Both the position numbers and the translations under genes were made by a program. From Acidimicrobiaceae bacterium (GTDB lineage Bacteria > Actinomycetota > Acidimicrobiia > Acidimicrobiales > RAAP-2): a stretch of DNA of 47,483 bases. Below are positions 8,148-16,472 of this stretch, in pieces (within the stretch, counting starts at the first letter, position 1; each line of letters opens with the position of its first letter). The stretch is taken from positions 59,347 through 106,829 of the forward strand of contig PKYA01000201.1 in assembly GCA_003133545.1 (NCBI GenBank), given 5' to 3'. The notes beneath the pieces were generated by a model. That model ran no database searches. It saw only the letters and a program-made list of their open reading frames with translations, and was not told the origin of the DNA.

Positions 8148-9275
8148 TCAGGCGTCCCTGGTCGCCATCCGCCACGCGCCGAGAACCGTCCAACCCACCA
8201 GCCAGGCCGCGATCACTGCGACCGCGATGGCAGTCGACTCCGGCACCAAATGCGACGAGTCTTGAAGCCCGGCGGGTCCGTTCACGATCCCATAGTTGAT
8301 ACCAATCCCGGCCGGTTCGAAATGGGCCACAGCCAGTTCGATGACCAGGGGTCGCTGAAGGTTGATCAGGTGGGGAATCTGGATCTTGGTCGACAACAGG
8401 AACGGTCGGAAGATGATCTCGTAGACGATCATCAGGATGATCGGAACCATTCGCTGTCCCATGAGAGAGGCGAACCAGAGACCGAAGACGTAGGCGATGA
8501 TCACCTCGAGCTCGAGCCACAGTCCCGCCCTGATCATCTCGCCATAGGGCGGCGAGTCGTAGGTCACGGCGTAGGTCGGATAGTTCTGCTCGGCCTGTCG
8601 CTGGGCCAGCGCCCTGGGCAGCGGGGTGATTGGCTCAGCTTCGTTCCCCGGGCATGGCCCGTTGTAGGGGAAGTCGCAGATGATCAGATTCGGATGATCG
8701 GCCGCCCAGGTTTGGTATCCATGGAGGGACAGGCCGAGGGGCACGGTGGTGTCCTGGAAATCGAAACTGGACGGCGCGGAGAAAACGCAGACCGCGCAGA
8801 TGATGGTGAATGCGACGGCCACCATGGGGATGATGATGGCCAAGCCGGCCGGGATGCGGGCCAGGTAGAGCGCTACTCTCGAGCGTCCGGTCACCACCTG
8901 CTGCCTGAACATCCCGTCGGCGAGGTCGGAGCAGCCTGCAGTGGCTCCCAAGGTCATGGCGGCGATGAACCCGAAGATGTAGAGCACGCCGGCGATGAGG
9001 GAGGTGAACACGGCGAACCCACCAGCCGGCCCGTACGAGTGCGGCACGAAGGCGTGCAGCAACAGCTTGATGACGAGGAAGAGTGTCGGGAGCCCGATCG
9101 TCAATGCGATCAGGGTGATCATGAGGCCCCGACGCTTGCGCAGCTCCATGAACCTGGTTGCGATCATTGCCCGAGTGGGGATCCACGAACCACGGTGATC
9201 GCCCGGCGCTTCCGCGTGGATCTGAGCGGGGGCCGAACCCGGATCCGGTGCGTCCACATCGGGGATGTTCGTCAT
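8148..9275 (-). CDS. ABC-2-type transporter permease
   Basis: 375 aa from the ATG at 9275, which overlaps the stop of the ATPase gene as ATGA, so the two are translationally coupled. About six membrane segments are visible: near residues 50-75, 85-115 (VLYIFGFIAAMTLGATAG), 140-165, then after a large external loop rich in Cys, Pro and Gly (residues about 170-235), two central segments and a last one ending AWLVGWTVLGAWRM. This is the architecture of ABC-2 export permeases. With the ATPase it would form an export or resistance pump of unknown cargo. Fourth and last gene of the PadR-led operon. Confidence 0.87.
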   Translation of the reverse strand: MTNIPDVDAPDPGSAPAQIHAEAPGDHRGSWIPTRAMIATRFMELRKRRGLMITLIALTIGLPTLFLVIKLLLHAFVPHSYGPAGGFAVFTSLIAGVLYIFGFIAAMTLGATAGCSDLADGMFRQQVVTGRSRVALYLARIPAGLAIIIPMVAVAFTIICAVCVFSAPSSFDFQDTTVPLGLSLHGYQTWAADHPNLIICDFPYNGPCPGNEAEPITPLPRALAQRQAEQNYPTYAVTYDSPPYGEMIRAGLWLELEVIIAYVFGLWFASLMGQRMVPIILMIVYEIIFRPFLLSTKIQIPHLINLQRPLVIELAVAHFEPAGIGINYGIVNGPAGLQDSSHLVPESTAIAVAVIAAWLVGWTVLGAWRMATRDA

Positions 9276-10234
9276 TCCGGAGCTCCCAATCGGCTGGTCA
9301 CGGAAAGAAACCACTCCTCCAGCGAGACCTGGATTTGCTGGATCCCGTGTACCGAGATCCCCCCCTCAACCAGGAGGCGATTGATCTCTGCCACTACGTC
9401 GCGTTGCGTATTCTCCGGGAGGGAGATCGCGAGTCCGTTCGGCCCGACTTGAAGATGAGATACGAACGTCGTCCCTTCCAGCAGGCTGCGCGCCCGGTCG
9501 GGGTCGGAGCACTCGACTTGTACCTCGAATGGGGAACCAGCGAGCAGTTGGGAGATCGGTCCCTGCCGAATTACCTTGCCACGATCGACGATGGCGACCG
9601 CGTCGCATGTGCGCTCGACCTCATCGAGGAGATGAGACGACAGCACCACCGTGCGATCTTCGGACACGAGAGACGTGATCATTTCGCGCATGTCTTGCAT
9701 TCCAGCGGGATCCAGGCCGTTCATCGGCTCGTCGAGGATCAGCAGCTGAGGGTCCCCGAGGAGGCAGGCGGCTACACCCAGCCGTTGGCGCATGCCCATG
9801 GAGTACTTCGACACCTTGTCGTCGGCTCGATGCAGGATGCCGACGCGCTCGAGTGCCGGGTCGATGCGTCCCTTAGCCGCCCGCTCACGCGCCGCGGCGA
9901 GGATCTGCAGATTTTGGCGGCCGGTCAGGTGGCCGTGAAAACGGGGCTCGTCCACGATCGCCCCGACTCGGGCCAGTGCCACATCACGGTGTCGTGGGAT
10001 GGCGTGGCCAAGAAGGGTCATTGTGCCGGCATCGGCGTGAGTCAGGCCCAACAGCACTCTGATCAACGTGGTCTTGCCGGCACCATTGGGCCCCAGATAG
10101 CCGAAGGCGCTGCCGCGGGGAACGAGGAGTTCGACGTCGTTGACGGCGATGTTCTCGCCGAATCGCTTGGTCAGGCCATGCGTCTCGACTGCCCACTCAT
10201 CAGTCCGATTCGGCGAAGCAAGAAGGTCGGTCAT
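9272..10234 (-). CDS. ABC transporter ATP-binding protein
   Basis: 320 aa from the Met at 10234 (the frame is open 18 codons further but reads like non-coding sequence). Walker A is GPNGAGKT at 48-55, the signature loop is YSMGMRQ at about 144-150, and Walker B is LLILDEP at 164-170, followed by a switch histidine in VLSSHL. A C-terminal regulatory stretch follows after residue 230, as in DrrA/CcmA-type export ATPases. It energises the permease encoded by the overlapping next gene. A 210-bp gap separates it from the membrane-protein gene upstream, long enough for its own promoter. Confidence 0.95.
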   Translation of the reverse strand: MTDLLASPNRTDEWAVETHGLTKRFGENIAVNDVELLVPRGSAFGYLGPNGAGKTTLIRVLLGLTHADAGTMTLLGHAIPRHRDVALARVGAIVDEPRFHGHLTGRQNLQILAAARERAAKGRIDPALERVGILHRADDKVSKYSMGMRQRLGVAACLLGDPQLLILDEPMNGLDPAGMQDMREMITSLVSEDRTVVLSSHLLDEVERTCDAVAIVDRGKVIRQGPISQLLAGSPFEVQVECSDPDRARSLLEGTTFVSHLQVGPNGLAISLPENTQRDVVAEINRLLVEGGISVHGIQQIQVSLEEWFLSVTSRLGAPE

Positions 10235-10444
10235 GCCCTTGGAGAACCAAGCTGAGGCGCCGAGTGACCTCGGACCTTGCCTGGGCATTCCGCCTGTCGA
10301 TGCGCGCGAGAGGGCATACGCAGGATCAGAATGCCGCCGCGAGTGCCACGCTGATCACAGGGAGATGTATCGTTGCGCTCCGGTTTCATGCAGAAGTTCC
10401 CCCCTCTGTCTTCGGTGTTTCCGACAGCCCCGCGAGCGGCTCAA

Positions 10445-11509
10445 CTATCTGGCCTGGAAGAAGAGTGCAACGGCCATGACGACCACCACGACCACTGCTG
10501 CGCGGAGCAGCAAGCGTCCAATGGTTCGGCTCTGGCTTCCCTCGGCAACTCGTCCAGCCGCCTTCGGCGTGCTCATCGAGTCATGGTTCCGTCGGGCCAG
10601 GTCCACAGATCGGAATCGGGCGTTGGCCGTCACAACGACCCAGCCGATCGTTGTCGTCGCCAAGGGGAGAAACATCAGGAAGAGCATCGCCACGTTGGAG
10701 AACGCCTCGCTCACGCCCCCGGCAACCCCCACCCCCGGGTCGCGCGGTCCTCCGTCGATCGCCACGACCGCGATCGTCGAGACGAAGAACATGGCCAGCC
10801 CTGCACTGACGCCGGCCAGCCGAGCGGCGCGCCGGCCCACCAGGGCGCTCTCGCTGCGCCACGCGCCACCCACCCCCACGACCAATGGCACCCCGATCAA
10901 CAATGCCGGGCCGGACCAAGCGCCAGCCGAATAAGGACTGATGATGCCCGCCCACGTGAACCCTGAGAACCCCAACCACGTCGCCGCGACGAAGAGCCCA
11001 CCCACCAGTCCCAGACGGGTCACACCGGGCCGGCGCAGCAGCAGGCTCACGGCGACGATGGAACCCATCACGAGAGCGGCCAGGATCACCAGCAACACCC
11101 AGTTCCAAGGGTTGGCAGCCAGCCCAAAGTGGACGAACCCAAAGTCGAGTACGACCGCGCTGGCCAGTGCAACGGCTACCAGTGCTGCCATCGGTCCGAC
11201 CGGCCCCCATGGTGGCAGCAGCACGACGCCGGCCACGCTGCCGAGAGAGAAGCGCCACCGCCCCGAACGACCTTCGATCCGGTCCAACTCGCCGAGCATC
11301 GCTTGGCCCCAATCGACCCGGTCGGCGGGGAGCAGTCCGACCGCCCACTGCAACAACCGGAGCGGCACGTCGCCTTGCACCTTCTGCGTGTCTGGAGGTG
11401 GGTGCTCGAGGCTCCACAGCACCGCCCCTGCGCCAGCCAGCAGCAAGATCGCGAGGACCGAGAGCCGACCCCCGCCAATGAGCAGCAAGATCGCCAGGAC
11501 GGAGGGCAC
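10445..11509 (-). CDS. Multi-pass membrane protein of PadR-linked operon
   Basis: 354 aa from a GTG at 11509 that overlaps the PadR stop by one base (TAGTG), so translation is coupled to the regulator. A first hydrophobic segment holds a 14-residue internal repeat (VLAILLLIGGGRLS then VLAILLLAGAG). Next comes a soluble stretch with LLPADRVDWGQAMLGELDRI and RWRFSLGSVAG, a pattern often seen in actinobacterial PadR-linked membrane proteins, and then about eight hydrophobic segments. The last helix is close to the C-terminus. Function unknown; by context it may sense or signal to PadR or assist the ABC exporter downstream. Confidence 0.82.
   Translation of the reverse strand: MPSVLAILLLIGGGRLSVLAILLLAGAGAVLWSLEHPPPDTQKVQGDVPLRLLQWAVGLLPADRVDWGQAMLGELDRIEGRSGRWRFSLGSVAGVVLLPPWGPVGPMAALVAVALASAVVLDFGFVHFGLAANPWNWVLLVILAALVMGSIVAVSLLLRRPGVTRLGLVGGLFVAATWLGFSGFTWAGIISPYSAGAWSGPALLIGVPLVVGVGGAWRSESALVGRRAARLAGVSAGLAMFFVSTIAVVAIDGGPRDPGVGVAGGVSEAFSNVAMLFLMFLPLATTTIGWVVVTANARFRSVDLARRNHDSMSTPKAAGRVAEGSQSRTIGRLLLRAAVVVVVVMAVALFFQAR
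11439..11504. repeat. 42-bp-period tandem duplication inside the membrane-protein gene
   Basis: A 24-base segment starting AGCAGCAAGATCGC at 11439 recurs at 11481 with two mismatches, an offset of 42 bases or 14 codons. In the protein it doubles the VLAILLL part of the first hydrophobic segment. The in-frame period suggests a recent slippage duplication. Confidence 0.7.
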
Positions 11510-11829
11510 TACGCCCCGCTCAAGCCCAAGCGCCGGCGCGGCACGGACCTTTCGGCCAGGGCGACGTCGAGAGTGGCCACATACTCCCGCCCCGTCGGGG
11601 TTAGTCGATACAGGTGCCGGGGCGGCCGGCCGGGCGGTCCTGGCTCCCAGGACGTTTCGAGCAGTTCACGATCGGCGAGCCGGATCAGGATCGGATAGAG
11701 GGAGCCCGATTTCAGATGGACTTCTGTGGCGAGGTCGTAGCCATAGCGCCACCGCGCCGGATCAGCGGCGAGTGCCTGGAGGACCCTGATCGCCTGCGGA
11801 GACGAAGCACGCGTCCGGGCCATGGCCAT
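11509..11829 (-). CDS. PadR-family transcriptional regulator
   Basis: 106 aa. The winged helix-turn-helix core reads YGYDLATEVHLKSGSLYPIL, then LIRLADRELLETSWE and a wing with GRPPRHLYRLTPTG, all typical of PadR subfamily 2 regulators. Such proteins are dimeric, ligand-responsive repressors, often of the exporter genes next to them. Here it heads the operon of a membrane protein and an ABC-2 exporter. Two ATGs two codons apart exist; the outer one is taken. A palindromic site overlaps the start (next entry), consistent with autorepression. Confidence 0.93.
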   Translation of the reverse strand: MAMARTRASSPQAIRVLQALAADPARWRYGYDLATEVHLKSGSLYPILIRLADRELLETSWEPGPPGRPPRHLYRLTPTGREYVATLDVALAERSVPRRRLGLSGA

Positions 11830-11850
11830 AACTCTACCTAAGTAGTTATG
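11827..11850. promoter_or_regulatory. Likely PadR operator (inverted repeat at the padR start)
   Basis: CATAACT (11827-11833) is matched by AGTTATG (11844-11850), and inside it CTAC-CTAA-GTAG forms a second perfect dyad. The site overlaps the first codons of the PadR gene and the region just before, where a repressor would block its own transcription. The AT-rich arms stand out against the GC-rich surroundings. Confidence 0.6.
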
Positions 11851-11891
11851 TGTGTCAAGCCCTGGTGCTCTCCCGCGGGATTCATTGTGAC

Positions 11892-12040
11892 TTACGCCAC
11901 CGGTAGGGGCTTGCCGTCATAGGTCCGGCGGAATGGGGCGGCTCTTCGGTTGTGGTCCTTGATGAAGGTGATGACGCGATCGGCCAACTCTTCGACTGAG
12001 CTGCTGCATGTCGGATGAAGGTTGCGCTGCCGGACCGCTC
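11892..12040 (-). pseudogene. Relic of an IS630-family transposase (C-terminus)
   Basis: On the minus strand, a frame ending at the TAA 11892-11894 reads VEELADRVITFIKDHNRRAA followed by PFRRTYDGKPLPVA. This is the well-known end of IS630-type transposases (…DELxxRIxxFIxxYN…AKPFxWTYxGKPL). The DDE catalytic residues and the terminal inverted repeats are not visible, and the frame decays above about 12040, so only some 45 codons of the 3' end survive. Confidence 0.7.
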
Positions 12041-12083
12041 CCCAAGGGCACTCACTCGGGGCAGTATCTCGAACATGGGTCCG

Positions 12084-12566
12084 CTACGACGTCACCGGCA
12101 GTGGGTAGTTCAGTTGGGCAATGACGTCGTCGAGGGACCCGTCGATGGTGCCGTCTCGCTCCATGGTGGCCCATCTGAGGATCGAGGCCTCGTGTCGAAC
12201 CATTGACTCCAAGATCTCGTGATCGGCTTCGTCGCCCACATTGACGATGGCTTCGAATCGAGTCAGGAAACCCTCAACGACTGGCACGTTGAGTCCTGCG
12301 AATTCCGGCCATGACATGTCGCGATACGCCCCTACGGCAAGCTCGATGAGTGACAGATCCGTCACCTCATCCAGGGATAGGCCATGCTTGAACAGCAATG
12401 GCCGAAGTCTTGCCTTCGTCTCCGATTCCAACTGAAGCAGTGTGCCCAAATGGTAACGATCCCTTGGGCTTTTTGCCTCCTGGACAAGGGCGAGAAACAG
12501 GGTCTCCCCCAAGATTTCGCTCTCATAGAGTTCACGCGTGCACGCGGGGTACGACAAGTCCTCCAC
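12084..12566 (-). CDS. Hypothetical helical protein (ferritin-like fold possible)
   Basis: 160 aa from a GTG at 12566. It is almost entirely helical and rich in Glu and His: ELYESEILGETLFLALVQEA, YHLGTLLQLESETKARLRPL, then EADHEILESMVRHEASILRW. The spacing of Glu residues and the final ExxRHE resembles di-iron ferritin-like domains, but the second metal-binding ExxH is not clear, so the assignment is tentative. No partner is evident; it lies just upstream (on the minus strand) of the IS630 relic. Confidence 0.7.
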   Translation of the reverse strand: MEDLSYPACTRELYESEILGETLFLALVQEAKSPRDRYHLGTLLQLESETKARLRPLLFKHGLSLDEVTDLSLIELAVGAYRDMSWPEFAGLNVPVVEGFLTRFEAIVNVGDEADHEILESMVRHEASILRWATMERDGTIDGSLDDVIAQLNYPLPVTS

Positions 12567-12785
12567 GGCGGCCCCCTATTTCACTCGTCTGCTGGGCGAC
12601 GAAATCGAAGGTAGCGCCTTCTGGGTGCATCCGCAAGGGGCGTGATGTGGTCGCGGTTGAGAGTCAAATCGACATTCGAGACCAAGCCAGCGGCACCGAC
12701 CTGGCCGACACTCAGGCCGCTGCGGTGCGGAACATTTCGAGCATCGCGAGAACGGTCACCGACGTGCTGGTCGTCGTCAAACCAC

Positions 12786-13355
12786 TTACTTTGCCCTGGT
12801 GTTTTTTGAGTGTGAAAAACCCTTCTTGCTCCAACCGCCCGAAAGCGAAGACGCCGTCGGTGGCCCGCTGTCGGGAGTGTTGCACGTCGTCGCGTCGTCG
12901 TCCTGGTACCCGTACCACACACCGGCAGAGCGGATACCGAGGTGGGCCGTAAGGGTCTCCGAGTTCGAGCTCGCCACGTCCACGAGATACCAGCACGTGC
13001 CGGTGGTTGATACAGCAGCCAATGTCACCGTCTGGTTCGTGTTGTCGCCTCCGTTCGACACACCGACTTGGCGATTGGTTGGCATCAGGTCGGCATCGGG
13101 CTCGACCCATTTGATGGAAGAGTTGAACTGCTCGAGTTCTGGGGGTCCGGCCTGGCTGAAGTTGTGGAACTGCCGATGCTGCGCCATCGCTACTCGTAGC
13201 GCCGTCTCGAGATCAGCCTGGGCCGCCTTGTCGCCGGACAGCCGAGAATTTCCGATGGAGAAGGATCCGACTAAGGAGTAAGAAGTCGAGCCGCCTGCCG
13301 CCAGAACGAGAGCCAAGGCCGGACCCGACAGGTACTTGACTAGCCGCATCATCAC
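12786..13355 (-). CDS. Type IV pilin-like exported protein without a prepilin motif
   Basis: 189 aa. After a hydrophobic N-terminus (ALALVLAAGGSTSYSLVGSF) come RLSGDKAAQADLETALRVAM, which matches the helix just after the membrane helix of actinobacterial pilins, and a globular part with SIKWVEPDAD, GTCWYLVDVASS and GGWSKKGF, close to the usual C-terminal pilin strands. The class III prepilin cleavage motif (G-F-T-L-x-E) is missing, so it is either a pseudopilin exported by another route or a gene whose 5' end has been replaced. No other pilus gene lies in the window. Confidence 0.7.
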   Translation of the reverse strand: MMMRLVKYLSGPALALVLAAGGSTSYSLVGSFSIGNSRLSGDKAAQADLETALRVAMAQHRQFHNFSQAGPPELEQFNSSIKWVEPDADLMPTNRQVGVSNGGDNTNQTVTLAAVSTTGTCWYLVDVASSNSETLTAHLGIRSAGVWYGYQDDDATTCNTPDSGPPTASSLSGGWSKKGFSHSKNTRAK

Positions 13356-13865
13356 CGACCGATCCTATAACCGTCCTTCGCCGTCAAGGTAGTGGCGAGG
13401 CATGTCCACGACCCGATCTGAGTTCAGGCATTCTGGCGAGCCGGGCCGCCATCGGTGGCCCGCGTGATGCGCTGGCGCCACCCTGCCGCGGCTTCGGTGG
13501 CGCGGCGACCGGCCATCTACGTCCCGTCAGGGCTGAAGGCAACGGAGGACAGATCATCTAATTTAGTTCGCTGAGAGCGCTGTCCCTCGCCGCCGCGACA
13601 CGCGGCTCAGATTCCCGCGTACGTGGAAGCGGCGAACCGACTGAAGGTCAGCGGTTGCCAGCCGGTTTCAATCGGATTGCTTTGTCCCGCTCTGGCGCTT
13701 GGGGGCACTCTCGCGACTCAGGGTCGACGTTTGATTCTGGCAACATGGGTCCATTCGGTCGTTGTTGGGGTCATGGGCTGGCGGGTCTCCTGATGGCAGA
13801 AAAGGCTTCGCCGGTGAGGCGAGGGAGCGGCTGGGCTGGGTCGTCCTGACGAGAAGGGGAGACAT
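13356..13865. other. 510-bp region without an intact gene
   Basis: It separates the pilin-like gene from the RDD gene, which are divergent, so it should carry both promoters. A short WD40 relic lies at 13517-13576 on the minus strand. Nothing else coding is supportable. Confidence 0.5.
13517..13576 (-). pseudogene. Relic of a WD40-repeat gene
   Basis: The minus strand reads TKLDDLSSVAFSPDGT and then a TAG (13517-13519). SVAFSPDG is the classic first half of a WD40 blade. Beyond the stop the similarity fades. About 20 codons remain, so the call rests on one blade motif. Confidence 0.4.
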
Positions 13866-14504
13866 ATGTCGAACGTGTCGCAGGGACCGGGCTGGTGGAT
13901 GGCATCGGACCACAAGTGGTATCCGCCGGAGTCGCACCCTGGCTACCAACCGCCGCCGCCGAACCTTACGGCGCTCAGCTCATATCCCGGCGGTCAGCCG
14001 TTCTATCCGAATCTGAGCTCATCTTCTTATGCTGGGCCACAACTGGCGAACTACGGACTGCGCCTCGGTGGCTGGGTGATCGATTGGCTGATCCTTCTTG
14101 TTGTATGCGGTGTGATCTCCGCAGTCACGCATTCGTTCCACTACAGTCACGTTGCCACAAACGTCAACGGATTTTACTCAGACAACCGGAGCTTCAGATT
14201 AGGCATGCCAGGGGCCCTTCTCTCCCCTCTGATCGTCGTTGTCTACGGGACGCTCATGTGCGGCAGCAATCGGGCGCAGACGATCGGCATGATGGTTACG
14301 GGGACCAAAGCGGTGAAGCTCTCCACGGGAGCGGCTATCGGCTTTCCCGCAGCCCTAGGGCGCGCCCTTTTCGAGTGGTTGCTCGCAATTGTCTTCTTCT
14401 TACCCTGGGTCCTCGACATGCTGTTCCCGCTATGGGACCCCAGGAATCAGACACTGCACGACAAGGTCTCTGGGACAATCGTCATCAGAATCGGTCGTTC
14501 CTGA
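13866..14504 (+). CDS. RDD-family membrane protein with N-terminal GPGWW motif
   Basis: 212 aa. The N-terminus carries GPGWWMASDHKWYPPES (residues about 7-23), a short motif common at the start of Acidimicrobiia membrane proteins and related to DUF2510. A Pro/Ser-rich linker follows to residue about 58. The RDD domain then has three membrane segments: LRLGGWVIDWLILLVVCGVI with the Arg-Asp pair, a second around LLSPLIVVVYGTLMCG, and a third around FEWLLAIVFFLPWVLDML. It ends with the typical NQTLHDKVSGTIVI. RDD proteins have been linked to ion exchange, but here function is unknown. A GGGGAG lies 6 bases before the ATG. Confidence 0.92.
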   Translation: MSNVSQGPGWWMASDHKWYPPESHPGYQPPPPNLTALSSYPGGQPFYPNLSSSSYAGPQLANYGLRLGGWVIDWLILLVVCGVISAVTHSFHYSHVATNVNGFYSDNRSFRLGMPGALLSPLIVVVYGTLMCGSNRAQTIGMMVTGTKAVKLSTGAAIGFPAALGRALFEWLLAIVFFLPWVLDMLFPLWDPRNQTLHDKVSGTIVIRIGRS

Positions 14505-14956
14505 TTGCCCATGCGAGGTGGCCGTCCGCACCGTACAGAGGTTCCTTTCGATCGTGACGCCCGTCGGGTCCGGCTCGACACAGCTCACCATGGGAACCAC
14601 CTCAGTTCCTTCATCCACGCTCGATGACCTCGCCCTACAGGATGGTCATTGAATGCGCTAGGTGAACGGTGAACGGCAAGCCTTCCGCCTCGACCGTGCG
14701 CCGCGCCTCCTCGAGCGTCAGGTGACGGACTTGGGGCATCTTGCGTGTTGTGGCTGCCATCGTCGCATCTTCCCTCACGAGAGGTTTGACGCGCTCCGGA
14801 CCGGCGGTAAGTGGCAGCTGGGTGCCCTGATTTTGGGCGATTGCGGCCGCACGTTTCGATACCAGGGTTCTGTGGGCGGCGGCGGAGCGCTCGGCTCGTT
14901 GACGTGGCCATAGGCTGATACGGTCGCAGAAAAGGCACACGACGGGAGGCTTTCCG
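14505..14956. other. 452-bp intergenic stretch
   Basis: Between the RDD and dienelactone hydrolase genes. A 41-codon minus-strand ORF at 14635-14760 is the only candidate gene. No hairpin or repeat stands out. Confidence 0.4.
14635..14760 (-). CDS. Possible 41-aa small protein
   Basis: ATG at 14760 with GAGGGAAG upstream. The product reads MPQVRHLTLEEARRTVEAEG, then LPFTVHLAHSM, an amphipathic helix followed by a strand, which looks more protein-like than its surroundings. No family is recognised and the length gives little statistical support. Confidence 0.25.
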   Translation of the reverse strand: MAATTRKMPQVRHLTLEEARRTVEAEGLPFTVHLAHSMTIL

Positions 14957-15700
14957 ATGGCGCAACGCAGCGTGGAGATTGACACCGCGGACGGGACTTG
15001 TTCGGCGGCGCTGAGCATTCCCGACGGTGAGGGACCGTGGCCGGCGGTGATCATGTTCGCCGACGCAGGCGGGATGCGCGACACGATTCGCCAGATGGGC
15101 GAGCGGCTCTCCGGACTGGGCTACGTCGTTGTGGTACCCGACTTCTACTATCGCAACGGCCCCTACGAGCCGGTCGACATGCGCACCGCGTTCCAGAACA
15201 AGGAATCCATGGAGCGGATCATGGGCATGATGCGGGGCTACACCGCTGACATGGTGGTTCGCGACGCCAAGGCCTTTGTTGACTACCTCAACACGATGCC
15301 CGAGAAGAAGCCAGGCGGAGTCGGGACCACCGGCTATTGCATGGGCGGTCGGCTCTCGCTCATCACCGCCGCCAATCTGGGCGAGTCGATCGCGGCATCC
15401 GCCGCCTTCCACGGGGGGAACATCGCCAAGGAGGATGACCCCGACAGCCCCCACCACAAAGCGGCCGCCATCAAGGCCACCGTTTACGTGGGCGGAGCGA
15501 TCGAGGACCAGTCGTTCCCCGACGAGCAGAAAGACCTCCTCGAGAAGGCCCTGACCGAGGCCGGAGTCGCCCACACAATCGAGACCTACTCCGCCCACCA
15601 CGGCTTCGCCGTCCCCGACAACGCGAGCTACGACGAGGCCGCCGCCGAACGTCACTGGAAGGCTATGGAGAACCTTTTCGGTTCAGTCCTGTCCTCCTGA
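14957..15700 (+). CDS. Dienelactone hydrolase family protein
   Basis: 247 aa, an alpha/beta hydrolase of the dienelactone hydrolase type. The nucleophile elbow is GYCMGG with Cys128, the acid is Asp184 (GAIEDQSFP) and the base is His215 (SAHHGFAVPD). The Cys nucleophile is the DLH signature, as opposed to Ser in most relatives. Such enzymes open lactones from chlorocatechol breakdown or act as general carboxyl-esterases in the cytosol. GGGAGG precedes the ATG. It has no ring-cleavage genes beside it, so its substrate is open. Confidence 0.93.
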   Translation: MAQRSVEIDTADGTCSAALSIPDGEGPWPAVIMFADAGGMRDTIRQMGERLSGLGYVVVVPDFYYRNGPYEPVDMRTAFQNKESMERIMGMMRGYTADMVVRDAKAFVDYLNTMPEKKPGGVGTTGYCMGGRLSLITAANLGESIAASAAFHGGNIAKEDDPDSPHHKAAAIKATVYVGGAIEDQSFPDEQKDLLEKALTEAGVAHTIETYSAHHGFAVPDNASYDEAAAERHWKAMENLFGSVLSS

Positions 15701-16049
15701 AAGATCAGTGCCGTGCGCGAGGTTCAGGGTCGTGACCCGACGGGCGCCGGCGCCGAGCGCCCATGACAGGCGCCGGTCCGGTCCTCGCACAGGCCGCTCG
15801 CCCGGAGGCACAACCGACCGGATGACCGGAGCCGCCGAGAAGCCTGACGTTCCCATAACCCGATTCCGACCGTATAGCCTGCCGCCCTCCGCATGACTAC
15901 GCCGTTGGGGCTGCCGACATGGCCGTCAATGCACACGTCGTCACGTCGTCGCTCCGTAGCCCGGCCCCTTGTGGCGGACGCTTTAATGTCGCAAGATGAC
16001 GATCCCATCCACTCTGGACAGGGCGTCCGCACGGAGTCAGAGTTGAGAT
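15701..16049. other. 349-bp intergenic stretch
   Basis: No open frame with protein-like character and no convincing hairpin. It must carry the promoter of the frameshifted small gene at 16050, if that is expressed. Confidence 0.4.
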
Positions 16050-16308
16050 ATGGCCTTTTCGCTTGCGGAGTGGTCTGGCGACTCAGAAGCAAGGCATTCC
16101 GAAGTATGGTACGGGGACGCCCTCAGCGATATTCCACCGCAACGTGGTGACCGAATATTCATCAGATGCAAAGGAGGGCCATGCCTCAGTCGGCTAGACG
16201 TTCCCGCCGCGGATCGAGATTCAGGAGAAGAGCGGGCTCTACGTCATTGTCGACGATGGTCCGATTGAAGCGTGGATCTATCAGTTTGTAACCACGATCG
16301 ACTGCTGA
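16050..16308 (+). pseudogene. Small conserved protein broken by a frameshift
   Basis: From the ATG at 16050 frame 3 reads PPQRGDRIFIRCKGGPCLSR up to about 16197. Just after CGGCTAGA the sense moves to frame 1: TFPPRIEIQEKSGLYVIVDD, then GPIEAWIYQFV and a TGA at 16306-16308. Together they make one coherent protein of about 86 aa (strand-rich, with RLETFPPxIEI expected at the join). A loss of two bases around 16196-16198, or gain of one, explains the break. I do not recognise a named family. It may be a pseudogene or an assembly indel. Confidence 0.6.
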
Positions 16309-16472
16309 GCGTCGCTCGTTGTCTCACTCGCGCTCCCAACCGACTGCACCCGAAGTACTGCCTGAGTGGGGCACATCTCTGCTGCCTCCCGAGGGGTCTG
16401 ATCAGCACCTTCTAATCGACCTGATCGCCTCTGACCGCTCCGTGCCTGTCGATTTGTGAGGGCGGAGCGACG

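Noticed and set aside
7992-9452. 486-aa plus-strand open frame
   Set aside because: It is antisense to the ABC permease, is very rich in Arg, His, Gly and Asp, and has no domain; a shadow of high-GC codon use.
9158-10255. 365-aa plus-strand open frame over the ABC ATPase
   Set aside because: The minus strand has Walker A, signature and Walker B motifs; the plus frame has none.
12398-12952. 184-aa plus-strand open frame opposite the pilin-like gene
   Set aside because: A short part looks protein-like, but most of it is antisense to two genes and there is no domain or ribosome binding site.
14585-15655. 356-aa minus-strand open frame over the dienelactone hydrolase
   Set aside because: Its composition (long Val/Gly/Asp/His tracts) is that of antisense translation, while the plus frame has a complete catalytic triad.
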